DNA of 35,756 bases from Methanomicrobium sp. Lineage in GTDB: Archaea > Halobacteriota > Methanomicrobia > Methanomicrobiales > Methanomicrobiaceae. Both the position numbers and the translations under genes were made by a program. Positions 24,042-32,527 of the stretch are shown here, piece by piece (the first letter of the stretch is position 1; each line of letters opens with the position of its first letter). The notes below the pieces were generated by a model. That model worked only from the letters and a program-made list of their open reading frames with translations, was not told where the DNA came from and did no database searches. The stretch spans positions 1 through 35,756 of the forward strand of contig JAFPWZ010000061.1 of the NCBI GenBank assembly GCA_017412625.1. The letters are read 5' to 3'.

Positions 24042-24479
24042 ATGATTCTTGAGAAAGAGGAGAGGCTGGCACTTCTGCTTATGTGTGCCGTGCTTTTGGC
24101 AATCGCCGGCGCACACTTTGTCCTCGGCGGCGCCGACAAATACGACTTTGCATCGGTCTATACGAATACTTCGCAGGAGGGGGAACTTGTGAAGTATAAC
24201 GGCACCGTTCTCTCGGTTTCGGCAACGAAGACAGGCGGTCATCTGATTATCGACGCCGGTCGCGACTGCCCGACTGACGTCCCGCCCAAAGAAAAACCCG
24301 AGACCGAGATTGTTCTGTTTGTCAGCGGCGGTGCCGCCCTTAAATCCGATATCGATAAAGGGGACAACATCTCCGCCGTTGGTAAGGTGTCGATATACAA
24401 CGGTCATCGCGAGATTATGATCGAGAAACTCTCGGATATATCGGTTTTTAAGCAGAAGAACGGCACGCAGGCGGTGTGA
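24042..24479 (+). CDS. membrane-anchored OB-fold protein
   Basis: 145 residues with one N-terminal membrane segment (about 8-29, LALLLMCAVLLAIAGAHFVLGG), then a beta-barrel domain. The pattern VKYNGTVLSVSATKTGGHLI, then EIVLFVSGGAALKSDIDKGD and ISAVGKVSIYNGHREIMIEK is the classic tRNA_anti/OB-fold layout with five strands. Positive residues before the segment suggest the OB domain is outside. A nucleic-acid ligand is possible but not shown; OB folds of exported proteins also bind proteins or sugars. Last gene of the lipoprotein/pilin-like module, converging on the GNAT gene with an 11-bp gap. Confidence 0.7.
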   Translation: MILEKEERLALLLMCAVLLAIAGAHFVLGGADKYDFASVYTNTSQEGELVKYNGTVLSVSATKTGGHLIIDAGRDCPTDVPPKEKPETEIVLFVSGGAALKSDIDKGDNISAVGKVSIYNGHREIMIEKLSDISVFKQKNGTQAV

Positions 24480-24490
24480 GTTTCCTGCCG

Positions 24491-25246
24491 TCAGAGATCG
24501 CGGACATAGAGATGAAATTTCATCCCCTTTCTGCCGTCTTTGTAGTCGACATCGGTTGAGGCGACCCGCATATAACCGTGTTTTTCATAGTAGCCCGTAT
24601 TGCAGTAGTCATCGGCGCAGAGGTAATATCCGCCGCATCCGTTCCTGCGCAGATAATCCTGAAAATCCGCGATAAGCCGCGACCCTATGCCTTTTCCGCG
24701 GATATCACTCCTTACCGCGAAGAGAATGAGTTCGCCTTCGCATTCTGCGGGGACGCTTCTTTCGAGCGTCGATAAAGCCCGCTGCGTATCTCTCCTGTGT
24801 TCCAGATAAATCCGTCCGTATTTGGTCGTTCTGAGAATAACACCGTCATAATACTGCCGCAATGATGCCGAAAGACAACGTATCGCGTCGCAATATCCGC
24901 TGCGGGGAGAGCCCCGCGAACGCGGGGTGCATCTGCCCAAAAGGTATCCGCACGGAATTCCAGAGGGATTCACCGCCGTAACCGAATATGAGGAATGCTT
25001 AAGGAATATCAGGAGATAATCGCGGGCAATAAGCCCTTTTACCTTTGAGAGCCCCGCGAAATCTTCGCCGTGCGTGATTTTCGTATTGTTCTTCAGAATA
25101 TTGTCGAGCCAGAGGTCGTAAAGCAGATCTTCCAGATATCTTCGGTCGCTTCGGCGAAATTCGCGGAAAGTGACGGTTTCAACAGATACCGCCGATTCAA
25201 GAGAATTTACCGAATCCATCGATTCATCTGATTCAATGCCCGACAA
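24491..25246 (-). CDS. GNAT-family acetyltransferase
   Basis: 251 residues. The acetyl-CoA loop is RSDIRGKGIGSRLI (about 178-191; R-x-x-G-x-G/A family rule), preceded by strand ELILFAVR and followed by YYLCADDYCNTGYYEKHGYM, the end of the GNAT core. The first third (V-T-F-R-E-F-R-R-S-D-R-R-Y-L) is the usual alpha1/beta1, then an insertion of about 60 residues (SGYCDAIRCLSASLRQYYDG...) makes it longer than the common 150-170-residue forms. Substrate unknown. The first 22 residues are low-complexity Ser/Glu and may be a wrongly included extension; an internal start is possible. Confidence 0.8.
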   Translation of the reverse strand: MSGIESDESMDSVNSLESAVSVETVTFREFRRSDRRYLEDLLYDLWLDNILKNNTKITHGEDFAGLSKVKGLIARDYLLIFLKHSSYSVTAVNPSGIPCGYLLGRCTPRSRGSPRSGYCDAIRCLSASLRQYYDGVILRTTKYGRIYLEHRRDTQRALSTLERSVPAECEGELILFAVRSDIRGKGIGSRLIADFQDYLRRNGCGGYYLCADDYCNTGYYEKHGYMRVASTDVDYKDGRKGMKFHLYVRDL

Positions 25247-25301
25247 AAATAATCCTGCCCGAAATGTAAAAAAAGTGTAAGTTTGTCCTGCAAACTTCTT
25301 T

Positions 25302-25373
25302 CTTCAGCCTTTCTTCGGCCTATCTTCAGCCCTGTTCTTCGGCGTTCTTCCGTTAATCCCCGGTTAATCCCCG
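25302..25373. repeat. short tandem repeats between two minus-strand genes
   Basis: An 11-bp degenerate unit (CTTCAGCCTTT, CTTCGGCCTAT, CTTCAGCCCTG) repeats across 25302-25350. It is followed by GTTAATCCCCG twice in tandem at 25352-25373. The second duplication includes the stop codon of the disordered protein gene, so the 3' end may have been extended or shortened by slippage. Confidence 0.6.
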
Positions 25374-26857
25374 AAGAGATCGGAATCGTCGGTCTCCATG
25401 TAGTTGAACTTCTTCACCGCGGTCTTTCTCTCTTCCGGCATCTTCGGCGGCATTTCCTCGTGAACCGGCGCATTCACAGGCGCATTGACCGCGTCCTCTC
25501 GGGATACTGGCTCCTCGTCCTCGAAGATGTCGTCGTAATCTTCGTCCGCGGCATTATATCCCGCATAGAGCGGATCTCTCGCGGGGCTCGGTCTGAAACT
25601 CTGCGGCTCGCTTACTGGTGTCGTGAGTTCATCGAAGAAATCGTCGTATTCCGAATCCGAGCCGTCCGACAGGTTGCCGGATTGTTCATAAGGCGTACTC
25701 TGCAGACCGCTCTGACTGCCTATCTGCGAATTGCTCCTGTTTGCGAGTTTTTCTGCCTGCCGCTGTGCACGCAGATCGTCTTCCATGGTGTAGGCAACCG
25801 CTTTCGGACGGTTCTCCAAAGTGCGGTCGCGGAGATTCTCATCGTAGAGATCATCGGAGGTCTCCTTTCCGAAATGCAGATCCGATTCCGAACGGAAACT
25901 GATACCCCCGTGTTCCGCACCGTCAAGGGTGTCCTGCGGCGCATCTGAATCCTCTGCAATTCCGGACGGATTCTCATCGGAAGCCCCCGGGAAAGTCTCG
26001 GAGGATATGTTTAATTCCGAATCCGACTCATCTTCAACGCCGTCCTCAACATTATCCTCACCGTAAGGCGAGGGTGCGGGCTCATGATGTGCATCCGTTC
26101 CGAAGAAGGACTCCGTCTTTGAGATATCCGCATGCCCGCCCCTGTCTTCGGGATTCTCCAGAGGATTTACCGCAATCTTAGTCGCGAATATGTCGTTGCC
26201 GCCGATACCGAGATTTGAAGAGGAAACTTCGGGCTTCTCGTCGATTCTCTTATCATAGCGTTTCTCGCCGAACTTGCGTTTCGCCGACATCCAGCCCGCC
26301 TCATCCGAGCCGAAGCCGTCCGAAAAGATATCGGACTGGTCCTTAGTCATGTACTCGTCCGTGCTCTTCGGTTTCGGCGGCTCGCTGCCGTAAACGAGAT
26401 CATCCCTTGCGGGACCTGCGGCGTTCCCGTCCCCTGCGCCGGATGCGGGTTCCCTGTCGAAGAGATCGCCGCTTTTCGACGACGCATTACCCGATACTGA
26501 GTGCGTCTTGGGTGAGAGACGGTTGCCGCGTGCCGATCCGAAATCGGTGTCAAAGATATCGGTTCCCCTGCTTATCGACGAACTTGAGGTAAATTTCGGA
26601 CTGCTCCGCCCCGAACTGCTGCCGAACGACGACTCGAACATCCCCGAATTATCCGAGGGTCTTTCCCTTCGCCCTCTCTCGCCATCGTTTTTTATCCCCC
26701 CTTTTCCCGCGTATGAACCTTTTCCCCCGGTTTCATTGCCGAAATCGTCTATTATTCCTTCCGAACGGTTACCCGAGACGCGTGATTTTTTGTCGGGTCT
26801 GTTGCTTCCCCCGAACGCATCGTCAAGGCCGCCGGATATTATATTCTCTCGTGGCAT
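25364..26857 (-). CDS. large disordered acidic protein with repeated D-[ILF]-F motifs
   Basis: 497 residues with almost no predicted globular core. It is rich in S, G, D, E and P, with no signal peptide, membrane segment or Cys. A short motif recurs along the whole chain: LDDAFGG (11-17), DDFGN (37-41), MFESSFGS (73-80), DIFDTDFGS (100-108), DLFDRE (131-136), DIFSDGFGS (176-184), DIFATK (222-227), FFGTD (251-255), DLHFGK (326-331), DDLYDE (335-340), DDFFDE (405-410), DDIFED (442-447) and the C-terminal DSDLFGD (491-497). One short helical stretch (DDLRAQRQAEKLANR, 360-374) is present. No family recognised. The reading frame is intact over 1.5 kb and the codon pattern is normal, so it is a real gene. 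It could be a multivalent scaffold. Confidence 0.8.
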   Translation of the reverse strand: MPRENIISGGLDDAFGGSNRPDKKSRVSGNRSEGIIDDFGNETGGKGSYAGKGGIKNDGERGRRERPSDNSGMFESSFGSSSGRSSPKFTSSSSISRGTDIFDTDFGSARGNRLSPKTHSVSGNASSKSGDLFDREPASGAGDGNAAGPARDDLVYGSEPPKPKSTDEYMTKDQSDIFSDGFGSDEAGWMSAKRKFGEKRYDKRIDEKPEVSSSNLGIGGNDIFATKIAVNPLENPEDRGGHADISKTESFFGTDAHHEPAPSPYGEDNVEDGVEDESDSELNISSETFPGASDENPSGIAEDSDAPQDTLDGAEHGGISFRSESDLHFGKETSDDLYDENLRDRTLENRPKAVAYTMEDDLRAQRQAEKLANRSNSQIGSQSGLQSTPYEQSGNLSDGSDSEYDDFFDELTTPVSEPQSFRPSPARDPLYAGYNAADEDYDDIFEDEEPVSREDAVNAPVNAPVHEEMPPKMPEERKTAVKKFNYMETDDSDLFGD

Positions 26858-27085
26858 GTTGTAAAATATGGATCTCGAAGGTTATTAAGATTAGGTAATA
26901 TCCCCTGTATTTCGGCAAAAATCGCAAAAAAAGAACCAAAAAGATTTTCAATCGGCAGTTTCGGAGAGGGCGATTTCGGAGAGGTGCGGTGCGGGTTTTG
27001 AAGTGAGTTCGCGGGAGTTCGCGGGTGATCTGTACGGGGGTTATATGGGAGTTGTATGAGCGTTATGCGGATGCCGTTGCCGAAA

Positions 27086-28786
27086 TCAGTTCTTCGGCGA
27101 GGCCGAGGTCACCATGGCAACCGTCTCCCCTTTCGAGTTCTTAAGGAAGGTATTCTGCCAGATAACGCCAGTCTCTTTGCCGTCCTTTCTGACAACAACA
27201 CCCTCGGCACTCGGATTTATGGAGATCTTTCCCGATACTGCCTCCTCAAAGCGTCTCTTAAGTTCCTTTGCCCTGTCTTTGGGAACAACGGTCATGAACC
27301 AGTCGGCGCCGATTATCTCCTCTTCGCCGTAGCCCAGCATCTCGCAGCCCGTGCGGTTAAGCCTTCTTATCGTGCCGTCCGTGTTGATTACCGCAATCAT
27401 GACGCCGGCAACGTCCAGATAGCTCTGCGCCTCGTCGCGCTGCGAGACGAGGGCTTCCTGACTGCGTTTCTCCTCGGTGATATCCTCAAGGATTGTCAGA
27501 ATATACTCGAGTGCGTTGTCGATTCCGAATATGGGGACTTTTCTGACCTTTAATACATGCTCGCTGCCGTTCACCTTCAGGGTAAGTTCGGGCATGAAGA
27601 CCGGCACCTTATCGGCGGCAATCGATCTGTCGCCGGCGGCGAAGAACTCGGTCACTTTGTCGGGGAAGAGCTCGAAACCCATCTTGCCTATGCTGTTTTC
27701 GCCGACGATTCCGAAGAATTTTTCGGCGGCACTGTTAAAATGAACATAGGTGCCGTTTCCGACCTCCTTTACGACAACCATCGAGGGTATGTTGTCGACG
27801 ATTGAGTTAAGGAAGGATTTCCACTTGAAAAGCCCTTTTACCGCCCTGTCGCGTGCCGAGATGTCGCGGCCTACAACACGGTATCCGTTGAGCATGCCAA
27901 TCTCGTCGAACTTCGGCGTGATTGAAAGCTCCATCTTTATCTGACGCTCTCCGCCCTGTCCGCCGTCACGGTTTACGCTGAAATTGCATTCTATCAGCTC
28001 AGAGCCGTTGTTTTGGCGTGCGGACTGCATGGCGGCTTTAAAGCGCTCGCCGCAGACGGGGTCCATGTATTTGAACAGCGAGTTGCCGACGGTCTCATCG
28101 GCGGAGAGTCCCGTTATCTCCTTTATCTTGGGACTTGCGTAGAGGAGGTCGCCGGCATCGTTGATGTCGAGGATCGTGTCGTTTATCTCTTCGACAAGGG
28201 ACCTGAAATTGCGCTCGCTCTCCAGAAGCGCTTCCGTGGCGCGTTTTTCTTCGGTCGTGTCCTCCAGCATTATCGTGACGCCCGGGGAGGAGTCGTTGAG
28301 GACGGTCGGAATTATCTTTATCTTATAGTAGCGCTCTTCAAGGTCGCGGAATATTTTAATCTCGTCAACGGTCTCTTCGCCGTCAAGAGCGCTCTTCATG
28401 CGCTCGTTGATAATCGGGTGGTCAAAGCCGACGAGAGGAGAGTTGCGAAGCTCTTTGCCGACGATCTCGTCGCGGTTTACCTTGAGGAGTCTGCAAAGGG
28501 CGTCGTTTACCTGGACTACGCAGAGGTCGCTGTCGATTATTGCGACCATGTCGGACGAGAAGTTGAGCATCGCGGATAAGGGAGCACGCTGCGATATGAA
28601 GAAGACTTTGGCTTTGCCGTAGGTCTTCATGTCGACCTGACCCGAGATTCTGAGGATGTCGAGATAGCGGGATACGGTATTTCGGTTTACGCCGATTTTA
28701 TCCGCAATATCCGAAACAGACATGCCGCGCGGCGTTTCCTTTAACACCTTGAGTATGTCCGACAACTCATCTGCGTAATTGTCCAT
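27086..28786 (-). CDS. HTH transcription regulator with four PAS domains
   Basis: 566 residues. A winged/IclR-ArsR type HTH (about 1-65; MSVSDIADKIGVNRNTVSRY, then LDILRISGQVDMKTYGKAKV) is followed by four PAS/PAC units at about 70-180, 190-310, 325-440 and 450-560. Units 1 to 3 end in recognisable PAC tails (MLEDTTEEKR, VVGRDISARD, ILEDITEEKR); the last lacks the usual tail and stops at TSASPKN. No histidine kinase, receiver or GGDEF domain follows, so it is a one-component regulator of the kind common in Methanomicrobiales, presumably sensing a small ligand or redox cofactor. Target genes unknown; repeated TTGCAC words in its own promoter are candidate sites. Confidence 0.88.
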   Translation of the reverse strand: MDNYADELSDILKVLKETPRGMSVSDIADKIGVNRNTVSRYLDILRISGQVDMKTYGKAKVFFISQRAPLSAMLNFSSDMVAIIDSDLCVVQVNDALCRLLKVNRDEIVGKELRNSPLVGFDHPIINERMKSALDGEETVDEIKIFRDLEERYYKIKIIPTVLNDSSPGVTIMLEDTTEEKRATEALLESERNFRSLVEEINDTILDINDAGDLLYASPKIKEITGLSADETVGNSLFKYMDPVCGERFKAAMQSARQNNGSELIECNFSVNRDGGQGGERQIKMELSITPKFDEIGMLNGYRVVGRDISARDRAVKGLFKWKSFLNSIVDNIPSMVVVKEVGNGTYVHFNSAAEKFFGIVGENSIGKMGFELFPDKVTEFFAAGDRSIAADKVPVFMPELTLKVNGSEHVLKVRKVPIFGIDNALEYILTILEDITEEKRSQEALVSQRDEAQSYLDVAGVMIAVINTDGTIRRLNRTGCEMLGYGEEEIIGADWFMTVVPKDRAKELKRRFEEAVSGKISINPSAEGVVVRKDGKETGVIWQNTFLKNSKGETVAMVTSASPKN

Positions 28787-28863
28787 ATCTGTCTATTTAA
28801 TTTGTAAATCCGCATTACTTATTGCTTTCGTTAATGCATTTTATATTGCAGTGTTCAATGATA

Positions 28864-28940
28864 CACATAGTGCAAAGTATAATGCCAAGCATTAAAAGAT
28901 ACTTTTAAATACTTATGTGTGCAACAATTATGTGCAATAC
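28864..28940. promoter_or_regulatory. repeated TTGCAC words around a TATA box before the PAS regulator
   Basis: On the minus strand the words TTGCACATA (28929-28938), TTGCACACATA (28914-28924) and TTTGCACTATGTG (28864-28876) surround a TATA-like TATTTAAAAG (near 28901-28911). The gene starts at 28786. Repeated words of this kind either side of a TATA box suggest binding by a dimeric regulator, perhaps the gene's own product. Confidence 0.4.
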
Positions 28941-29263
28941 CGTGATAGCCGACGCAATAGGCAATCGCGGGGAAAAACCTCTACAAAGCCATGCGGGCCT
29001 GAATCCTCCCGCAGAGAGCGGAGAACGGCAACCATCCGATTGCCGCAATATTTCGCCGCCGAATCAAAATAATTGCAGAAGTTAATTGCATCACAGGCAT
29101 AAGAAGCCGAATTCCGTCGGGTAAGACTACCATACCTTACAAACGACTCAAGCATTCCATAATTCATCGCAAAAGTCAAATGCAACACTCCGTGACTTTT
29201 GTTAAACCTCTGTAATCCGAACGGAATTCCCGGCTTTGCCAAAACAGAACATAAATTCACCAT
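28928..29263 (-). CDS. doubtful 111-aa reading frame
   Basis: Begins MVNLCSVLAKPGIPFGLQRF and ends LLRRLSRYCT. Composition is protein-like but not similar to anything I recognise, and there is no signal or domain. AAGGAG lies just two bases before the ATG, too close to be a normal ribosome site. Its 3' end covers the repeated TTGCAC words of the adjoining promoter. It may be a relic or chance frame. Confidence 0.25.
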   Translation of the reverse strand: MVNLCSVLAKPGIPFGLQRFNKSHGVLHLTFAMNYGMLESFVRYGSLTRRNSASYACDAINFCNYFDSAAKYCGNRMVAVLRSLREDSGPHGFVEVFPRDCLLRRLSRYCT

Positions 29264-29619
29264 AACTCCTTAAACTATACCCCAGACCCCATAATTGCAT
29301 ACACACAAATCGGAGAACCCTAAAATTCCCACAAACTCTACAAAACCCACACACAAATTGCAATCCGGAAACACACGTACCATAGCAGTATCAGCAAATA
29401 CACCTAATCATTAACCTACAACAAGTTTTTCACCTCATAACCGGCAGAAAAGACGGGCAAGAGTCTTTCTGCGGGTTTTTCCCTATATCGTCATTACAGA
29501 AGAGCGAAAGCTATTCTCAAACTGTGCGCAAACCCTGTGTTCAAACCATGCGCTCAAATCCCGTGCACAAACCATTCTGCCATTCTCAAAGGCCCGGCAA
29601 TACATCATTACATCATTAA

Positions 29620-29760
29620 AAAAGTGAATTTAAAAGAGCAAAAGTGGCTTTAAAATGATTAAAAAGGATTTTTAAAAAGATTAAAAGAGATTTTAAAAAT
29701 TTAAAAATGATTCTAAAAAATTAAATGAGATTTTATCGGTTTTTACTCACCGGTCTTTAA
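29620..29760 (-). terminator. tandem T-rich terminator of the PGF-CTERM protein gene
   Basis: On the minus strand about ten runs of four to six T are spaced every 10-15 bases (AATTTTTTAGAATCATTTTT, AAATTTTTAAAATCTC, TTTTAATCTTTTTAAAAATC and so on). This is a multiplied T-tract exit directly after the stop codon. Confidence 0.55.
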
Positions 29761-29767
29761 TCACTGT

Positions 29768-31045
29768 TCACTCTTTCCGTCTTCCGGAAACAGCAAGAAC
29801 ACCGCCGACCGCAGCAAGCGCCGCAAAGACCGTAATCAGTCCGAATCCCGGGGACTGTTTGGCAGTCGACTGCCTCGGCCTGACGGGCGCGGCAGGCTCG
29901 GTCTTAATGATTACACTCTCTCCCGTCTTTCCGTCGGTTCCGAGGATGAGCAGACCGTTATCGGGCATACCCTGAATGCTCTTTACCGTAAAATCACCCA
30001 TATTCTTTGACCAGTCCGTATATCCTTCGGAATCGGTCTTAACAATGATATGCTCCGTAACTCCGGACGGCGTATCCCTGCTGCCGAAGAGGTAAAGACC
30101 GCCGTCGGCAGCTTTCTGAATATTGTATATGAGGTCGACCTCGTCTACCGCCTTCTTGGAGACCGCTTTTCCGTCCTTATCGAGTATGACCACGTAGGGA
30201 ACAAATTCGGCATCTCCATCGTTGTCAAGGCTCGGAACGAGCTGGGACTCGACGGCGCCCGCCGCATACCTGCCGTTGTCAATCGGCGCTATCGAGGTAA
30301 ACAGTATCGAGACGTTATCGGTCTTATACTGCTGGTTCCAGACGTCGCCGCCGGTCTCGTTTATCTCCATCGCAAAGGCGCGATACGGAGTTTCATAGTA
30401 AATCGGGTCGACGTAGCCCGTGACTATGTATTTGTCGTCATTTCCGGTCTGAACCGACCTTATACGGAACTGTCCGCCGCCGGCGGGGTTGCCCAGCGAC
30501 CTGTTCCACAGCTCGTTGCCGTCGGTGTCGAGTTTAATCAGGAATGACTGGAGGTGGTCGCCGCCCATGAGGATATCGCCGTGGGGGAGAACCTCAATCG
30601 AGGAGATGACGCCGAGCGGCAGGTGATACTGCCAGAGCTCTTTAGCATCGGCGGAAGCGTTGCTGAGTTTTATGAGGTTTTCGCCGTCTGTAAAGAGATA
30701 TACGCCGCCGTCCGGGCAATTCTGAAGGAATCTTACCGTGCCGTCGGCATCGCCGCCGGAGACATTCCTTACCCACTGAATATTGCCCGCGGTGTCCATT
30801 CCGAAGACTGCTCTGCCGTAATCGGTTTTGCCGCCGGCGATATAGGTGCCGTCCGGCATCTGCCATACGGATGCTACGGTGACATTGACCGCATCCGAAC
30901 CGTTGCCGCAGGTTGCGATATGCTTTTCCCATTCATACGCGGGACCCGTCGTCTGCCCGGCTGCCGCCGATACCGCACAGACCGTGGACAGTATCAGCAA
31001 TGCCGACGCAAGAAGGGATATTTTATAAGATATTTTCAGACTCAT
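29768..31045 (-). CDS. secreted PGF-CTERM surface protein with beta-propeller-like repeats
   Basis: 425 residues. Signal peptide (1-28, ISLLASALLILSTVCAVSAAA). The body has about seven W/Y-G-G-type blades, such as VWQMPDGTYIAGGKTDYGRA, FLQNCPDGGVYLFTDGENLI, EVLPHGDILMGGDHLQSFLI, KAADGGLYLFGSRDTPSGVT and QGMPDNGLLILGTDGKTGES, suggesting a propeller. At the end, SPGFGLITVFAALAAVGGVL then SGRRKE is the PGF-CTERM signal: P-G-F, membrane segment, basic tail. Archaeosortase A removes it and attaches the protein to a lipid. Several N-x-S/T sites allow N-glycosylation. It is transcribed away from gap with a shared 158-bp promoter region. Confidence 0.88.
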   Translation of the reverse strand: MSLKISYKISLLASALLILSTVCAVSAAAGQTTGPAYEWEKHIATCGNGSDAVNVTVASVWQMPDGTYIAGGKTDYGRAVFGMDTAGNIQWVRNVSGGDADGTVRFLQNCPDGGVYLFTDGENLIKLSNASADAKELWQYHLPLGVISSIEVLPHGDILMGGDHLQSFLIKLDTDGNELWNRSLGNPAGGGQFRIRSVQTGNDDKYIVTGYVDPIYYETPYRAFAMEINETGGDVWNQQYKTDNVSILFTSIAPIDNGRYAAGAVESQLVPSLDNDGDAEFVPYVVILDKDGKAVSKKAVDEVDLIYNIQKAADGGLYLFGSRDTPSGVTEHIIVKTDSEGYTDWSKNMGDFTVKSIQGMPDNGLLILGTDGKTGESVIIKTEPAAPVRPRQSTAKQSPGFGLITVFAALAAVGGVLAVSGRRKE

Positions 31046-31088
31046 ATCTTCTCCGTAATTTAGAGTTGGTTATCAGTTTAATTAACTC

Positions 31089-31146
31089 TTATTATTGCAA
31101 TATTATTCAATATTAGTGCGATTCCAACAGTTATTATTGCAATAAT
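31089..31146. promoter_or_regulatory. repeated ATTATTGCAATA sites in the divergent promoter
   Basis: TTATTATTGCAATA occurs at 31089-31102 and 31131-31144 in the same orientation, 42 bp apart (four helical turns). The second belongs to a perfect palindrome ATTATTGCAATAAT (31133-31146) and the first is a near-palindrome. They sit between the starts of the surface-protein gene (31045) and gap (31204), where one regulator could act on both. Confidence 0.5.
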
Positions 31147-31203
31147 CCTGCGCCGGATTTACAATAACATTCTTTATGGTATTCGAACGTGATAATTTAA
31201 GTA

Positions 31204-32226
31204 ATGATAAAGGTTGCAATCAACGGATACGGAACTATCGGTAAGAGAGTTGCCGATGCCGTCGCGGCACAGGAAGATATGGAGATAATCGGCGTTTCAA
31301 AGACACGACCGAGCAGTGAGGCGCTGGTTGCCAACAAACGCGGATACCCGCTTTATATCGCGGATATCTCTAAGAAACCGGCATTCGAGGCTGCGGGGAT
31401 AAAGGTCGCGGGAACGGTCGAGGAGATGATCGCGGCATGCGACGTCGTCGTCGATGCGACGCCGGGGGGAATCGGAAAGAACAACCGTGCTCTCTATGAG
31501 AAGGCGGGCAAAAAAGCCATCTGGCAGGGCGGCGAGGATCACGAGGTCGCGGGCTTCTCGTTCAACTCCTCCTGCAACTACGAGGATGCGATAGGCAGGC
31601 AGTTTGCAAGGGTCGTCTCCTGTAACACAACAGGTCTTTGCAGGATAATAAACGCGGTTGACAAGGCTTTCGGCGTCAAAAAGGTGCGCGCAACCATGGT
31701 CAGACGCGGTGCCGACCCGGGCGACCCGAAACGCGGTCCCGTCGATGCAATCGTCTTAAATCCCGTCACCATCCCGTCGCACCACGGACCCGACGTCCAG
31801 ACCGTGCTTCCGCATATCAATATTGTCACGACCGCTCTTGTGGTGCCGACAACATTCATGCACATGCACATTCTCTCCATGGACCTGAAGAAGAAGGCAA
31901 CGAAGGAAGAGGTAATCAAGATTATCAACGAGCATCCGAGAATCGGGCTTATCAGGCACGGTCTGGGTATCACGAGCACTGCCGAGATAAAGGAGTATGC
32001 ATCCGATCTCCTGCGACCGCGCTCGGATCTCTGGGAATCCTGCATATTCGAGGATTCAATCTCGGTCTCCGAGGATAACGAGCTCTATCTCTTCCAGGCG
32101 ATTCATCAGGAGGCGGATGTCGTCGTAGAGAGCGTGGATGCCATAAGAGCGCTCGCGGGCGATGTCAAATCCGGCGAAAAGTCGATTGCTATGACCAATA
32201 AGGCTCTGGGCTTTGAAGCGATATAA
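31204..32226 (+). CDS. gap: type II glyceraldehyde-3-phosphate dehydrogenase (phosphorylating)
   Basis: The archaeal GAPDH II of 340 residues, which interconverts glyceraldehyde-3-phosphate and 1,3-bisphosphoglycerate, mainly in gluconeogenesis in methanogens. INGYGTIGKRVADAV (6-20) binds NAD(P), catalytic Cys140 lies in SCNTTGLCR, and HHGPDVQTVLPH follows at about 193-204. The family-typical RRGADPGDPKRGPVDAI is intact. Ser32-Lys33 after strand beta2 (VSKTRP) is usual for the NADP-accepting archaeal enzymes. T6 at 32240-32250 downstream probably ends the transcript. Confidence 0.95.
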   Translation: MIKVAINGYGTIGKRVADAVAAQEDMEIIGVSKTRPSSEALVANKRGYPLYIADISKKPAFEAAGIKVAGTVEEMIAACDVVVDATPGGIGKNNRALYEKAGKKAIWQGGEDHEVAGFSFNSSCNYEDAIGRQFARVVSCNTTGLCRIINAVDKAFGVKKVRATMVRRGADPGDPKRGPVDAIVLNPVTIPSHHGPDVQTVLPHINIVTTALVVPTTFMHMHILSMDLKKKATKEEVIKIINEHPRIGLIRHGLGITSTAEIKEYASDLLRPRSDLWESCIFEDSISVSEDNELYLFQAIHQEADVVVESVDAIRALAGDVKSGEKSIAMTNKALGFEAI

Positions 32227-32527
32227 TTCAAATTTCAGACCACTTTTTTATCAAAATCAAAAAATGCCGCAAGGCAATGCCCCGCAGTAATACCGGCAGT
32301 GATACCCCCGGAATATAACGCGGGTCAGATGCCGCAGCAAACTTTATCATAATGATCTCATGGATGAGTACTTCCCTTTCCAATCGATTTTCTTAACCGC
32401 GGGAAACAAATTGCACCTTTGTGTGAGGAAGAGTAAATGTTTGTATCTTTGTCAGACAAATTTTCAAAAAATTCAGTACTGCTCACATACGCGCGAAAAT
32501 TTGAAACGAAGTTTTTATATCAAAGTC

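Larger units (their letters stand above)
28787..29767. other. 1-kb gene-poor spacer
   Basis: 28800-28940 is the promoter of the PAS regulator, with repeated TTGCAC-type words. 28928-29263 has one weak reading frame on the minus strand. 29264-29620 is AT-rich with ACACAAA-type words and no signal I can name, apart from GGCAGAAAAGACGGGCAAGAGTCTTTCTGCGG near 29442-29475, which can form an imperfect hairpin followed by TTTTTCCC. 29620-29760 is the repeat-rich terminator described separately. Confidence 0.5.

Noticed and set aside
24900-24930. GC-rich palindrome (GAGCCCCGCGAACGCGGGGTGC) as an operator
   Set aside because: It lies inside the GNAT coding frame and encodes conserved-looking codons (TPRSRGSPRSG), so it is probably a by-product of the repeat-like protein sequence.
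25283-25948. 217-codon plus-strand frame over the disordered protein gene
   Set aside because: Arg/Ile-rich shadow. The minus frame is far longer and keeps a repeated motif.
28930-29085. 51-codon plus-strand frame after a TTTTAAATAC box
   Set aside because: No ribosome site, biased composition, and overlap with the promoter words of the PAS regulator.
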